This document shows positions 20,815 to 32,354 of a DNA stretch of 64,000 bases, piece by piece. A program made the translations under genes and the position numbers. The notes below the pieces were generated by a model that worked only from the letters and a program-made list of their open reading frames with translations, ran no database searches and was not told the origin of the DNA. Each line of letters starts with the position of its first letter. Position 1 is the stretch's first letter. Location: contig BSBM01000319.1 in assembly GCA_027924585.1 (NCBI GenBank), forward strand, positions 5,361,001 to 5,425,000, written 5' to 3'. The DNA comes from Larix kaempferi. Its lineage: Eukaryota > Streptophyta > Pinopsida > Pinales > Pinaceae.

Positions 20815-22790
20815 GCCGCAAAGGTTTACATACTAAATAGAGGCCTTTATTGGAAGGACCCTATGTTGACCAACGCGACCTCGGTCGACAGGGGTTCGCC
20901 TCACTGTCGACACATACCGCAGTCTCCCTGGGCACCGGCCCGGGCAGGTTCAAGCCGGCCCAGCAACACCCGCAAAGTGGATGAGGTTTCACCCGAGGTG
21001 TCCAGGAAGAGCAGACGGAACCATGTTTCCGCCGAGGGAGGAGGTGAGTTGTGGCTACCCGTACTAGCTCTATTGCAGTACTTAAACATAAACTTTAAAC
21101 ATTCGACATGGAGTTATAACATATTACTTAATCGCAACATTTATCATCATAGCACAGTAAGCAGACATTACATCAAGAAAATATAACAACATTCATTTAT
21201 CGCAGCATTACACAAAGATCGTACCAAAACATCATCATTATATTACTGTCACAGCCGTATACCAGAAGCAAAACATAGATCTCTATATGCATACATCTAC
21301 TTTTCACTTGCTTTCTCTCTCGCCGTCTATATATCCGTCTATCTCTCCCTCCTCCCTAACACTTACAATTCTCATCTATTTATAGGCTTCTGCCATTACA
21401 ATGTCTGTCCACTTACTAGCGACTTCCTAACCGACACTATGGACAACTGACCCAATATCTAATTGAATTGGTCCAAATGACCCAAAAAATTGCATACCGC
21501 GGTACAACTAACTCAATATCACATACATGTGGTCCAAGTGACCCAAAACCCGCCAACCGTGGTATATTTTAACACAAAATATTCCTTGCACGACCTCATC
21601 CGATGTGTCGCAGTGTCGGCAGTACTGCGACATTTCCTCATCGAACCGCCTGCCAACACCCTGGAGATATTCTATTGAACTGTATGTTGGAAGATGAAGC
21701 CAAAATGACCATAAGGGAGTTTCACAAGGGTGTCTGTGGGGGACATCATTACTGGAAGGCCACTATCAAAAAGATTCTCAGAGTAGGATTTTATTGGCCC
21801 ACTATGTTCAATGATGCATATAAAGAGGTAGCTACTTGCCATGAATGCCAGATATTTGAAGGAAATAGGAAGCTCCTGCCTTTTCCTTTAAAACCAATCT
21901 CTGTAGAAGCCCCTTTCCAACAGTGGGGGCTAGATTTGATTGGTGAAATCATTCCCAACTCTTCTGGACAATACAGGTGGATATTGACTGCCATAGATTA
22001 CTTTACCAAATGGATTGAAGCAATACCAACCAGACAGGCCACTGACACAGTCATCATCAAATTTTTGGAGGAAAATATCATGTCCAGGTTTGGTTGTCCT
22101 ATTAAAATAATCATTGATAACACCCAATCCTTCAAATCCAAGAAAATGGTCAAATTCTGCAATGAATTTCACATAAAATTGGGCCATTCTACTGCTTACT
22201 ACCCCCGGGGAAATGGATTGGTCGAGTCATCTAACAAAAGTCTGGTTAGGATCATCAAGAAGATGCTATAAGAAAATAAAAGGGCTTGGCATACCAAGTT
22301 AACCTTCGCTCCGTGGGTTGATAGAATCACCTCCAAGAGTTCCATTGGAACTTCTCCTTTCAAATTGGTGTATGGAATAGAGGTGATATTCCTTGATTTC
22401 CTCAGAGGGATTGCAATGAGACTACTACAGGAACAAGAAGAGGAACCAAACCCTAAGCTAAGGAGAGCCAATCCACTGATTGAGATACAGGAAACTAGGG
22501 ACAGGGTAGATGTTGAATCTATGATATCTCAAGAGAAGGTCAAGAAGACTTTTGAAAAAAGAACCAAGGTTGATAATTTCCAAGTGGGATATTTGGTGCT
22601 TAAATGGGATGCTAGAAGAGAAGAACAAGCCCAAAAATTTGATAATATCTGGCAGGGACCTCATACAACCACTGCTTACCATGGAAATAATGCTTTCATT
22701 TTGCAAGACAAGGATGGTGAACCAGTGGGAAAATGACCCGTCAATGGACTGTTCTCAAAAAATTACTTCAAGTAAAAATATCTATCAACC
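20815..22790 (+). pseudogene. Ty3/gypsy integrase and pol 3' end, interrupted by a solo LTR
   Basis: The frame starts AAKVYILNRGLYWKDP (20815-20862), is interrupted by 795 bp, and resumes GDILLNCMLEDEAKM at 21664. The HHCC finger is complete (FHKGVCGGHHYWKAT ... CHECQ). The catalytic triad is present: WGLDLIGE, IIIDNTQSF and GNGLVESSNK. One stop follows IIKKML (22269) and a frame change near 22365. The C-terminal part (LKWDARREEQAQKFDNIWQG, FILQDKDGEPVGK) and PVNGLFSKNYFK close the pol. Integrase would insert element DNA into the genome. RT is missing on the left, where the 8.7-kb element abuts. Chemistry-critical residues survive, so decay is milder than in the Ty3 copy at 3060. Confidence 0.85.
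20864..21658 (-). mobile_element. Solo LTR (795 bp) inside Ty3 integrase
   Basis: The segment begins TGTTGACCAACG and ends CCTGCCAACA, giving TG...CA ends with short inverted tips. It is flanked by CCCTA (20859-20863) and CCCTG (21659-21663), a near-perfect 5-bp TSD. Removing it with one flank copy restores the integrase frame exactly. On the minus strand CTATAAATAGATGAG near 21373-21387 looks like a TATA box, so the LTR probably points to the minus strand. The first 250 bp are unusually GC-rich. Confidence 0.7.
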
Positions 22791-23322
22791 CACTCTCATT
22801 GTATATTTCCATTTTTTGAGTTTAAGTTAGCTATTCTTCAGTTCTATTTGCATTCATTCAAAAAAAAAAGAGAAAAGAAAATAGGAGGACACTAATCTAC
22901 TGTTCTTGCTACCTCACAGGGAGGATAGCATCCCCGGTTGGAGCCGTTGTTATCACCTCTAAGAAAACTCCCACGGGGGAAGGAAAGGGCACCCCCTACC
23001 GAAATCTCAAGCCTTCCCACTAACGTTTTACTCCAAAAGAAGAAGCAAAAACTCCCAAACATGGCTAAATATTAATAGCTTCCGACTGGATGAGCAAGCC
23101 ACAATAATACAAATGATAAAAAGGAGGTCTTCCGATCTGAAGAGATTGAATGGACGAGATTGGAGATAGAGCTATATCTATAGCAGGAAAGAGAAATCAA
23201 TGACAGAGAATGAAGGATATGGGGAATGATCGACGGTGCCAGTTTCCCCCGAAGGTGCCAAAGGAAAAAAGAGAGGGAATGGATCTACGACCAATGTTCA
23301 ACGGGGTTCTGACTTTCCAAAT
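22791..23322. other. 3' untranslated region of the second Ty3 element
   Basis: Non-coding sequence following the end of pol, with an A-rich run at 22860-22885. No ORF is supported. Confidence 0.3.
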
Positions 23323-23700
23323 CCCGCATTGTGGATTGCAGAATTCAGAGGAGTAATTTTCTCAAAGTTGTGCTTTGAGGTTTCGACTTTCCGACTCCCG
23401 CATTGCGGATTGCGAAATTCGGAGGCGTGATTTATTCAAAGCTGTGAATTTGGGGTTCTGACTTCCAGCTCCCGCATTGTGGATTGCGGAAGTCGGAGGC
23501 GTGATTTCTTCAAAGTTGTGAATTTTGGGGTTCCAACTTCTGACTCCCGCATTGCGGATTGGGGAAGTCAAAGGCGTGATTTCTTCAAAGCTGTGAATTT
23601 GGGGTTCCAAATTCCAACTCCGCATTGCGGAAGTCGGAGGTGTGATTTCTTCAAAGTTGTGAATTTTGGGTTCCGACTTCCGACTCCCGCATTCCAGCTA
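23323..23700. repeat. 74/75-bp tandem array (about five copies)
   Basis: Each unit starts CCCGCATTG(C/T)GGATTGCGG, followed by AAGTCGGAGGCGTGATTTCT and TCAAAGTTGTGAATTTTGGG. Copies start near 23323, 23397, 23471, 23546 and 23620, the fourth unit being shortened. Units of 74-75 bp rotate the reading frame and stay stop-free in several frames on both strands, so frames of 87-100 codons here are artefacts of the array. It follows Ty3 pol, in the place where many large Ty3 elements carry tandem repeats. Confidence 0.8.
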
Positions 23701-23756
23701 GCGGATTGGGGACTGAAGTTGGATTTTCAGAATAAATTGCAGAACAAGAGGAAAAG

Positions 23757-24149
23757 ATGGCTAAAAAAATTAGTAGCCTGATACCACAAGCAAAAATGGT
23801 AACTAGAGAAAAAGGGGTATCACTACTATCATCCAGGGATCCAAACAAAAGGACATTTAAGCTTGTTGTGTTAACCGAGGGACAAGTATCACAAATAGAG
23901 ATAGACATAGATCAGATCAGTATTCCTGATAAGATTCGACTGTATAAAAAAATTGTTCCACGTCTAGGAGTCGATCTGAAGGCAAAAGAAAGGCACAATA
24001 CGTCAATCCCTACAAATAATCTTGAAATGGCTCAATCTAAAGGACAACAAGTAGTTCGACAACACGAGTTGTGTACTAGAAACACACTGAAGTTTCCCAT
24101 CGACTCATCTCTAGATCAAGAAGCAGTTGGTTCGGGCATCTCGAAGTGA
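23757..24149 (+). CDS. Hypothetical 130-residue protein downstream of Ty3 pol
   Basis: The open frame begins MAKKISSLIPQAKMVTREKG and contains KRTFKLVVLTEGQVSQIEID and IPDKIRLYKKIVPRLGVDLK. Composition is protein-like (alternating hydrophobic and charged residues), unlike the neighbouring repeat-derived frames. I recognise no family. It lies just after the 75-bp array and about 1 kb past the pol terminator on the same strand, so it could be an accessory 3' ORF of the Ty3 element, or the fragment of a host exon. Confidence 0.3.
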   Translation: MAKKISSLIPQAKMVTREKGVSLLSSRDPNKRTFKLVVLTEGQVSQIEIDIDQISIPDKIRLYKKIVPRLGVDLKAKERHNTSIPTNNLEMAQSKGQQVVRQHELCTRNTLKFPIDSSLDQEAVGSGISK

Positions 24150-24959
24150 AGAAAGAAGACAGCCTCATCACTTCTAGTTTTTTATTATTATTTTGAATAA
24201 GTAGTCCATAAGGCTAGTAGTTAATATGATTTATTACCAACAGTTGTAGTTTCGAATTTAATGAACAACCACATATGGCTGAAGTAGTCGAGAAGGTTTT
24301 TATTTTTTAATCCTATAAAGGTAGGTTTTGAAAAAGACCCAATGGTTGGGATTTTGTATGAGAAGTTTTGAGCAATGTAATGAGACCCATCCTTTTTATT
24401 AATGTGAAGACTTGATTTTGGAGCAGAAATTTCTGAAATGAATGTTTTGATGTCTATAATCCTTGTGCATCTTTTCCTTGCTAGTATTTTCCATCAAGAT
24501 TACTTGGTCTGAAATTCGTCCATCATTTGATGCTTCAGATACATATGATTAGATACTCCACCCTTTCTTTCTGAAATTGGAAGTTAGAATTCATTCGTAA
24601 TGCACTAATTCTGGGATGAATTTTGTTTCCCTTTCTGCTACCATCTGCTAATATCTCTTTGACTTGAAAAACTTCATTTATCTTGCCTCTGCCTCAAAAA
24701 TTATAGTCCCATCAGTCATCTGTGACAGAAAACCTAAGAAAATTTTGACTCCATGCCATGTGATATAGCTATCCTCAACCCAACCAACTGAAAACCCTAA
24801 TACCCTTATTTGAAGGTCTAGCCACCACTATTAACCCACAACCAACCAATTTAAGTGATATTTTGTGTGCTGAAAGAGTTGTGAGAGAGAGAGCCCTCTC
24901 TGTGTTTGGAAAGGCTAGTTTCCATCCATAAGAGTGTAGTTGAAACAGTTACCTCAGTG
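24150..24959. other. AT-rich spacer, possibly LTR-derived
   Basis: TCCTATAAAGGTAGG near 24310 and GCAATGTAATGAGACCC near 24374 have the look of an LTR promoter and end, but no partner LTR was found. A (GA)n run lies at 24884-24894. There is no supported gene. Confidence 0.3.
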
Positions 24960-24966
24960 ATCCCTT

Positions 24967-26502
24967 ATGCTGCAACCTGGAAGAATCCTGAGTGATAAAG
25001 ACGTGAATGAGGAGATGGACTCATTGGTAAGAAACCAGACTTGGGATTTCGTTCAATTTCCTGCAGGTAAAATAACATTGCAGAATAAATGTGTTTATAG
25101 GTTGAAGGAAGAAGATGGAGGAAATAAGTGGTGCAAGGACAGACTTGTTGTAAAGGGTTTTGCAGACAAGAAAGGTATAGATTTTGATGAAATATTTTCT
25201 CCTGTTGTTAAAATGACTTCAATTAGAACTATTTTAAGTCCAGTGGTGATAGAAGATTTGCATCTTGAATAGTTAGATGTAAAAACAACCTTTCTCCATG
25301 GGGATTTTGGGGAAGAGATTTATATGCAGCAGCCACAGGGGTATGAGGTCAAAGAAAAGGATAATTTAGTATGCAGGTTGAAGAAGAACTTGTATGGATT
25401 GAAGCAAGATCCAAGGCAGTGGTATTTGAAATTTGACAGGTTTATGACTGAACAAGGTTATAGTAGATGTCATTTTGACCACTGTGTTTATTTCAAGAGG
25501 ATAGATAATGGAAGATATATTATCTTGTTATTGTAAATGGATGACATGGTTGTTGCAGGGTATAACATGCAGGATATAAATGTGCTCAAAATGAAGTTAA
25601 CTAATTCATTTGTGATGAAGGATTTGGGTGCTTCAAAGCAAATCCTTGGTATGAGAATAACAAGAGACGTGAAAAATTGCAAATTGACATTGTCTCGGGG
25701 TGAGTACATACAAAAGTTATTGGATAGGTTTAGAATGCAGAATGAAAAACCAGTTAGTACACCTTTGGCCGTCCATTTCAAACTAAGTAAGGATATGTGT
25801 CCCGAGACACAGGAAGAGATATATTACATGACCAAGGTTCCCTATTCATCAGCAATTGGTAGCTTGATGTATGCCATGGTGTGCACAAGACCAGATGTTG
25901 CACATGCAGTGGGAGTTCTGAGCAGGTATATGAAAAATCCAGGTAAAGAACATTGGGAGGCAGTATAGTGGATTCTCAGGTATTTGGGAGGTACTACCAC
26001 TCATGCATAGTGTTTTGGAGGTTCAAACATTTTTCTATAAGGATATGTTGATGCAGATATGGCAGGTGATAAAGATAGTAGGAGGAGCACCACAGGGTAT
26101 GTCTTTATTGTAGTTGGAACAACAGTAAGTTGGATTTCGAAGTTGCAAAAGGTTGTTGCACTTTCAACAGCGGAAGCAGAGTATGTTGCTACTACAGAGG
26201 CTAGTAAAGAGATGATTTGGTTACAGAGGTTCATGGAGGAATTAGGTAAGAATCAGGAGAATAAAAGGTTGTATAGTGACAACCAGAGTGTCATCCATAT
26301 TGCAAAGAACTCAACCTTCCATTCTAATACTAAACATATTCAGCTCAAGTATCATTTCATACGGTCTGTTCTGGAAGATGAACTATTGAAGTTGGAAAAG
26401 ATACATACTAGCCATAATCCTATAGACATGTTGGAAAAGGTAGTAACGAGAGAGAAGTTGAGTTCCTACTTGGTTTTAGTTGGCCTTCAAGCACGAAGGT
26501 GA
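24967..26502 (+). pseudogene. Copia pol: reverse transcriptase and RNase H
   Basis: In order: EEMDSLVRNQTWDFVQFP, VYRLKEEDGGNKWCKDRLVV, FDEIFSPVVKMTSIRTIL, a stop at 25270, then [40 protein letters not shown] and [10 protein letters not shown]. The polymerase site should read YVDD but reads stop-MDD (25534-25545), so Tyr has become a stop. RT continues to YSSAIGSLMYAMVCTRPDVA. RNase H follows with [40 protein letters not shown] and [14 protein letters not shown], which carry the usual catalytic acidic residues. Further stops lie at 25966, 26008 and 26038. It is inactive. Confidence 0.9.
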
Positions 26503-26594
26503 AGATGAGAAATTTTCCAGGTCCAAGGTTCAGATCATAGTCCAACAAGTGCAACACCGATGTAATTGTTGTGATTAGTCTTCAAGTGGGAGAT

Positions 26595-27154
26595 TATTGG
26601 TTGTGGAGCTTGATCTTCCTGATTCAAAGATGTTTTGTTTCAACCATGTTTGTACCCCAGTTTTATATGTTGTGCAGGAGGACTGTACACTCATCCCAGC
26701 AAGGGGGTGTGGGGGGTATCGCCCCCCCATGAGGGTCCAGGAGCCAACGGTCCCCCGACGGGAGTTCGAATAAGTTTCTTAGGTTGTTTGTTGGCCAACA
26801 ATTTTTGGGCCCATGGTATTGGGTAACACATAGTATTTTCCCATGGTAATTCCCCTTTAAAAGGAATACATTGTAATACAGATATGTAATGTATTGTAGC
26901 ATTGTAAAGATCTATGTTATTGTGTAAGAGAGACTGTGAGAGAGTGAAGAGGAAATTGCAGCGAATGTGTTGCAGGTTGTATCCCTTCATTTGTTGGATG
27001 GTATAATAATAAAAGGACTATCAATTTCTTCATGGATGCAGCCCAGATTGGGTGAACCACATATATTGGTGTCTTTCTCTCTTGAAATGTGTTTATGTGA
27101 TTTATATTTGCATCTTGTTTATTGGTATTGCTCTCTGATCCTGTTTTTCTAACA
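26595..27154 (+). repeat. 3' LTR of the copia element
   Basis: It begins TATTGGTTGTGGAGC directly after AAGTGGGAGAT (the usual start is TGTTGG, so TG has become TA) and ends CTGTTTTTCTAACA. CCCCTTTAAAAGG near 26850 may be the TATA region. A C-rich stretch GGGGGGTATCGCCCCCCCA lies at about 26709. No second LTR is in the window. Confidence 0.7.
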
Positions 27155-27958
27155 AATTTCTTCTAAGTTTAACACTTATTTCTCCAAATGCATGCTTATG
27201 TACTTGACTGCTTTTTTCATACTTTCCAGTTGATTGGTTAGGTGTCTGAGAATTTTATTTATCTCAGTCAATCCTTTCCCATCATTTCTTATAGGCACAA
27301 GGAGACTAGCCATGGAAAATCCCAAATTGATCGATTCCAAATGCCCTAGACTCCAAACATCATCCAAGTTGAAATAATAGGAAATTACTACCAGTACTTT
27401 AGACCATACAAAGTTGCAATCAAGATCCTTTTTAGAGACAATGTGAAAGAGAGATGGAATCATAGCACAATTAGATATTCAAATTTAAAATATATTTCCC
27501 GTGTAGAAATAATGGTAGCTCACTTATCAGCAAGATGTTCACGATCTCCCTTGCGAAATGGTTACTTCCCCACATAAAGACCAACGATAAATATAGTTCT
27601 TACACCAGTAAAACAATGGACAAGAAAATAATATTTGCAATCAAACTACCTCAAATTGACCTCGGACATAGTACCAATACATACCACATCAACTAGGATT
27701 ATTCCACCTCCATCAATGTTCTCCATTAAACTAGCTTTAACTCTCCCATCATTCAATACAAAATTCAAGCATGAGAGATAAAAGATATGATCGAGGGGAT
27801 TTATATCTCCCGCCTCGATCCCCACACCCATACACTTGTCTCCCACTGTGCATATAACCTACAAGCTCCAAATATCAATTCTTAATGGATTGATATTTAT
27901 CACCGCACTATTGAAGAAGATAAGGTATCAAATATATCTTTGGGATTCTGGAATTTTT
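27155..27958. other. Left flank of the LTR array, no recognised gene
   Basis: Minus-strand frames at 27463-27176 (95 codons) and 27846-27646 (66 codons) have protein-like composition, the second including CLNFVLNDGRVKASLMENID and GGGIILVDV. I cannot assign a family. From 27676 rightwards this flank is duplicated at 32075. TTTTT at 27954-27958 is the left member of the possible target-site duplication of the array. Confidence 0.35.
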
Positions 27959-28371
27959 TGTTGACATACGTTTTTAGCACAATATAAACATATAACAGTA
28001 AAGAAAACAATAACAATATACACATCATGGACACCATTATTTATCTTGGAAAACCCTTGCGGGAAAAACCAACAAAATATATCTTCATTATGCCCCTTGT
28101 CCAAATCCAACCAAGGCAAGATTGATCATGGCTATACCGTCCATAGAAACCCTCGACCATCAATCATAGTTCTGGAAATGTGCTCCTTCTTACAATGTAT
28201 TTCGACCAGCTTCTTATAGGATTTAATCACATGAATACCATGGGAGGACCTCCCAATCCCATGGGAATACCTCCCAATCCCATGGGAATACCTCCCAATA
28301 CCATTGGTTTATTACAACATTGACCAAAGTCGGTTAACATTCTCTATGACCGAGTTAATATTAGCCCAACA
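27959..28371 (-). repeat. LTR 1 of the array
   Basis: It starts TGTTGACATACG and ends TTAGCCCAACA. It holds a minisatellite with CCCATGGG inside CCTCCCAATCCCATGGGAAT, three tandem variants against two in its duplicate at 32355-32746. No primer site precedes it, as expected for the outermost LTR. Confidence 0.85.
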
Positions 28372-29968
28372 TTCCCCCCTTTAAATTTGACTTGGGAATG
28401 ATAGCATTCCCCCCCCCATATCCACTGGGAATCTGCCCCCCCCCATCACCTAGGTCTACAAATCAAATTTACTGGTGAGTTACAAGGGGTACGCATGCCT
28501 CTATTGGTCTTATAGTTGTATGCCCATTTACAGTGATTACAACTTCAATAATAAAACATTGCTTTACAAAATAATAACCAAGCACTCTCGAACCGAGCAA
28601 TTGAATTATGATGCTCAATCAAATATGGAATTCACCATCATATCAAGTCAATCCTTTTGAACAATCAGCAACAGAATTCACCATCTACCCTAGTTGATCC
28701 TCTTCTACAGTCGACAACATACTTCACCATCTGCTCTAGTCGATCTCTATACATAGTCGACAACATACTCTACCATTTTCTCCAGTTGAATTTTCCACAT
28801 GTTGCTCCAATTATCTCTTCGGTTGCTGCTAGAAAATCCTCCTCGATCACATATGCAACTACATTAGGAATCACAACAATTTACAACATAGTCTACCCCT
28901 TAGAACCACAAATGAACCTCTGAAGCAAAAACAACTCTATTGTGTAGTTGACTACCTATGGATGCTCAGTCAACATGAATTTTTTCACTCAGTTGACCTA
29001 CATGAATCCTTAGTCGATATTAAGATCAACAATTTTAAAGCATACTAGTCAAATTGTAATACTCAATCGAGTCCATCGACTGGTCGACCATATCCTCTGT
29101 TGACCTAGTTGACTAGTCGATCCATATGCTTATTTGTCTAGTCATTCTCATCGATTACCTAATCGAACACTTTATCATCAACCATTTCATTGAGCTTTCA
29201 ACCATCAATTGATACACATTCACGTCGACTATCGATCAGGTTGTTGACCATCGATCGATCTGCATTCTCATCGACCATCCATCGAACTATTGACCACTAG
29301 TGGATCCATGTTTCTATCGACTAGTAAATCACCTTATTTGATTTAATAGGTCATCTTTAATTGTTTGATTTACCCATCCAACAGACCACATCTCCGACTA
29401 CTCCATCGACCATGACTGATCCAAGAATCCATGACTTATGATGACTTCAACCGCTTAAACCAATGTTCTCATGCTTTAGATATGAACCTTCTAAACCATC
29501 TCACATGACCTCAATCTGGATCATGCATATCAATATTTTCTTCTTCCAATCACCGACTTCATGCCATTTTTTAATGGCTGAAAACACAATGCAGACCAAA
29601 ACGGACCCCCGAACCCCCCTTTGCTCGATCCATCTGTTTATTCATTGATATACCACTATCATGAGAGTACATAGAAACAACATGCTCATATCTTCTAGCC
29701 AAACACAAATCTATATACACACACTCCATGTTTCTTCAGCATACCTCAGAACTAGCATTTTCGTTGCTTATTAGGTTGACCAATCATGCCAATGGATTCA
29801 AACACACCAATTCACAATCCACCATGAAAATCTATGCGACTAGAAAATTTTCTTCAAGTGATATCGTTACAACAAATCCATCTACACTCTACCATGTAGA
29901 TCCAGGAAACCATATCTTGATCAAATCTCCCCCGTTGGAGAGTTAAAGTCTACCAAGCTCTAATACCA
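28372..29968 (-). other. Array internal region 1 (non-coding)
   Basis: 1.6 kb from the purine tract (TTCCCCCCTTT at 28372) to the primer site (variant GCTCTAATACCA, 29957-29968). No gag, pol or other domain was recognised on either strand. Around 28990-29330 the words TCGAC, CATCGA and GACTAGTCGA recur densely, a degenerate short-period repeat. Nearly identical to 32747-34334. Confidence 0.75.
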
Positions 29969-30375
29969 TGTTGATATTTCATGGACGCAACAACACTATT
30001 AACATAACATAAACATATAACAGTAAAGTAAATAATAACATCATACACATCATGGACACCATTATTTATCCTAGAAAACCCTTGCGGTAAAAAACATCAG
30101 ACTATATCTTCATTATGACCCTTGGCCAAATGCAGTTGAGGCATGGTTGACCATAGCTCTACCAGCCACGAACACCCTCAACCATCGGTGAGAGTTATAG
30201 ATATGTTCTCCTTCTTACAATGGAGTTCGAATAACCTATTATAGGATTCGATCACATGAATACCATGGGCATACCTCCCAATCCCATGGGAATAGCTCCC
30301 AATACCATGTGTATATTACAACAATGATCAAATTTGGTTAACTTGCTCTATGACAAAGTCAATATTAACCCAACA
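29969..30375 (-). repeat. LTR 2 of the array
   Basis: It starts TGTTGATATTTCATGGACG and ends ATTAACCCAACA, followed by TCCCCCCTTTAAA. Nearly identical to LTR 4 (34335-34741) and more distant from LTR 1. Confidence 0.85.
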
Positions 30376-32004
30376 TCCCCCCTTTAAACTTGAATCGGGA
30401 ATGAAAACCTTCCCTCCCTTAAGTTATATCTTCTAGGAATATAGCCTCCCCCTATCACCTAGGTCTACAAATCAAATTTATCAGTGAGTTACTAAAGGTA
30501 CACACGCCTCTATTGGTCTTATAGTTGTATGCCCATTTACAATGATTACAAGTTCAATAATAAAACATTGCTTTACAAAATAATAACCAAGCATTCTTGA
30601 ATCGAGTACTTGAATTATGCTGCGCAATCAACTATAGAATTCACCATTTTCACCAGTCAATCCTTTTGCACAATCGACAATAGATTCACTATCTACTCTA
30701 GTCAATCCTTCTGTATAGTCGATAAGAGACTTCACCATCCGCTCCAGTCGATCTCTCTACATAGTCAACAACAGACTCTATCGTTTGCTCCAATCAAACT
30801 ATCTTCATGTTGCTCCAATTATCTATTTGGTTGCTTCTAGCACATCCTCCTTGATAACATATGCACCTACATTAGGAATCACAATAGTTTCCAACATAGT
30901 CTACCCCGCAGCAACAAAGGCATCCTTCTGAAGCCAAAACAACTCTATTATGTAGTTGATCAGAACTAGTCGATTGCTCAGTTGATATTAACCATGGTTG
31001 CTTAGTCAACATGAGGTTGTTCACTTAATCAAACTACATGAATTCTTAGTCAATATTAACCTTGACTGTCTTAAAGCATCCTTTTCAAATTGTCATACTT
31101 AGTCAACCCCATCAACCAGTCGACCATATCCTCAGTTGACCTAGTTGACTAGTTGGTCCATATCCTTAGTTGACTAGTCAGTCTCATTGATTACTCGTTC
31201 AACCTCTTTATCATCAACCATTTCATTGAGTCATTGACCATTGGTCGATCCAAATTCATGTCGACCATCTGTCGAGCTATCGACCACCAGTCGATTCGTG
31301 TTCTCGTCGACCATCCGTCGAGCTGTCGACCACTAGTTGATCCATGTTCTCGTCGACTGGTAAATCACCTTCTTCGATTCAACATGCTGAATTTAACTGT
31401 TTGATTTACTCAACCGACAAACCACATCTCTGACCACTCCATCGACCACAACTAATCCAACCATCCATGACTTATGACGACTTCGACTGCTTCAACCATA
31501 GTTATCATGCTTTAGATCTGAACCTTCTGAAACATCTCACATGACCTCAAATTGGATCATGCATATCAAGGTTCACTTCTTCCAATTGTTGACTTCATGC
31601 CATTTTTCAATGTTTGAAAACACAACATAGACCAAGAAGGACCCTTGAAACCCCCTTTGCTCGATCCATCTGTTTATTCATCTATCTGCCACTATCCTGA
31701 GAGTACCCAGAAGCAACATGCTCATATATTCTAGTCGAACACAAATATGCATACCTGCACTCCATGTTTCTTCAACATACCTCGGAACTAGCATTTATGT
31801 TGCTTATTAGGTCAACCCATCACGCTAATGGATCTGACCACACTGATTCACAATCCACCATGTTAATCTATGCAATTGAAAAACTTTCTTCAATCGATAT
31901 TATTACAACAAATCCATCTACACTCTACCGTGTAGATCTAGGCAACCATATCTTGATCAGATCGCTCTCCTTGGAGAGTTAGATTCTACCAATCTCTGAT
32001 ACCA
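30376..32004 (-). other. Array internal region 2 (non-coding)
   Basis: A 1.63-kb region related to internal region 1 but clearly diverged. It has no coding domain. The primer-site remnant TCTCTGATACCA lies at 31993-32004. TCGACCATC-type words are again dense between 31230 and 31350. Confidence 0.75.
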
Positions 32005-32074
32005 TGTTGATATTTCAACACAACAACACAGTTAACATAACATAAACATATAACAGTAAAGCAAACAATAACAT
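32005..32074 (-). repeat. LTR 3, truncated at a duplication junction
   Basis: The first 70 bp of an LTR (TGTTGATATTTCAACACAAC ...) run up to CAATAACAT. The sequence then switches to the left flank of the array (AATACATACCACATC, as at 27676). The switch marks the join of the 4.4-kb tandem duplication. The break has a few bases of microhomology (ATAC). Confidence 0.8.
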
Positions 32075-32354
32075 AATACATACCACATCAACTAGGATTA
32101 TTCCACCTCCATCAATGTTCTCCACTAAACTAGCTTTAATCTCCCATCATTCAATAGAAAATTCAAGCATGAGAGATAAGATATGATCGAGGGGATTTAT
32201 ATCTCCCGCCTCGATCCCCACACTCATACACTTGTCTCCCACTGTGCATATAACCTACAAGCTCCAAATATCAATTCTTAATGGATTGATATTTATCACC
32301 GCACTATTGAAGAAGATAAGGTATCAAATATATCTTTGGGGTTCTGGAATTTTT

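Larger units (their letters stand above)
24960..27154 (+). mobile_element. Ty1/copia retrotransposon 3' part with LTR
   Basis: Reverse transcriptase and RNase H of copia type are followed by a purine tract AAGTGGGAGA and a 560-bp LTR. Gag, protease, integrase and the 5' LTR are absent, so the copy is 5'-truncated at about 24960. Stops in RT and RNase H show that it is dead. Confidence 0.9.

Noticed and set aside
12109-20819. Target-site duplication of the 8.7-kb element
   Set aside because: The 5-mers next to the LTR ends (GAGGA and GCCGC) do not match, and shifting by one or two bases does not help.
27646-27846. Possible subtilase PA-domain similarity (GRVKASLMENIDGGGIILVDV)
   Set aside because: The resemblance covers only a short stretch and lacks the strongly conserved core between the two matching parts. 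Left unassigned.
27928-28119. Repeated minus-strand frame of 63-65 codons in the array LTRs (also 32324-32515 and 36351-36548)
   Set aside because: Lies inside LTRs, differs in length between copies, and has no recognisable domain.
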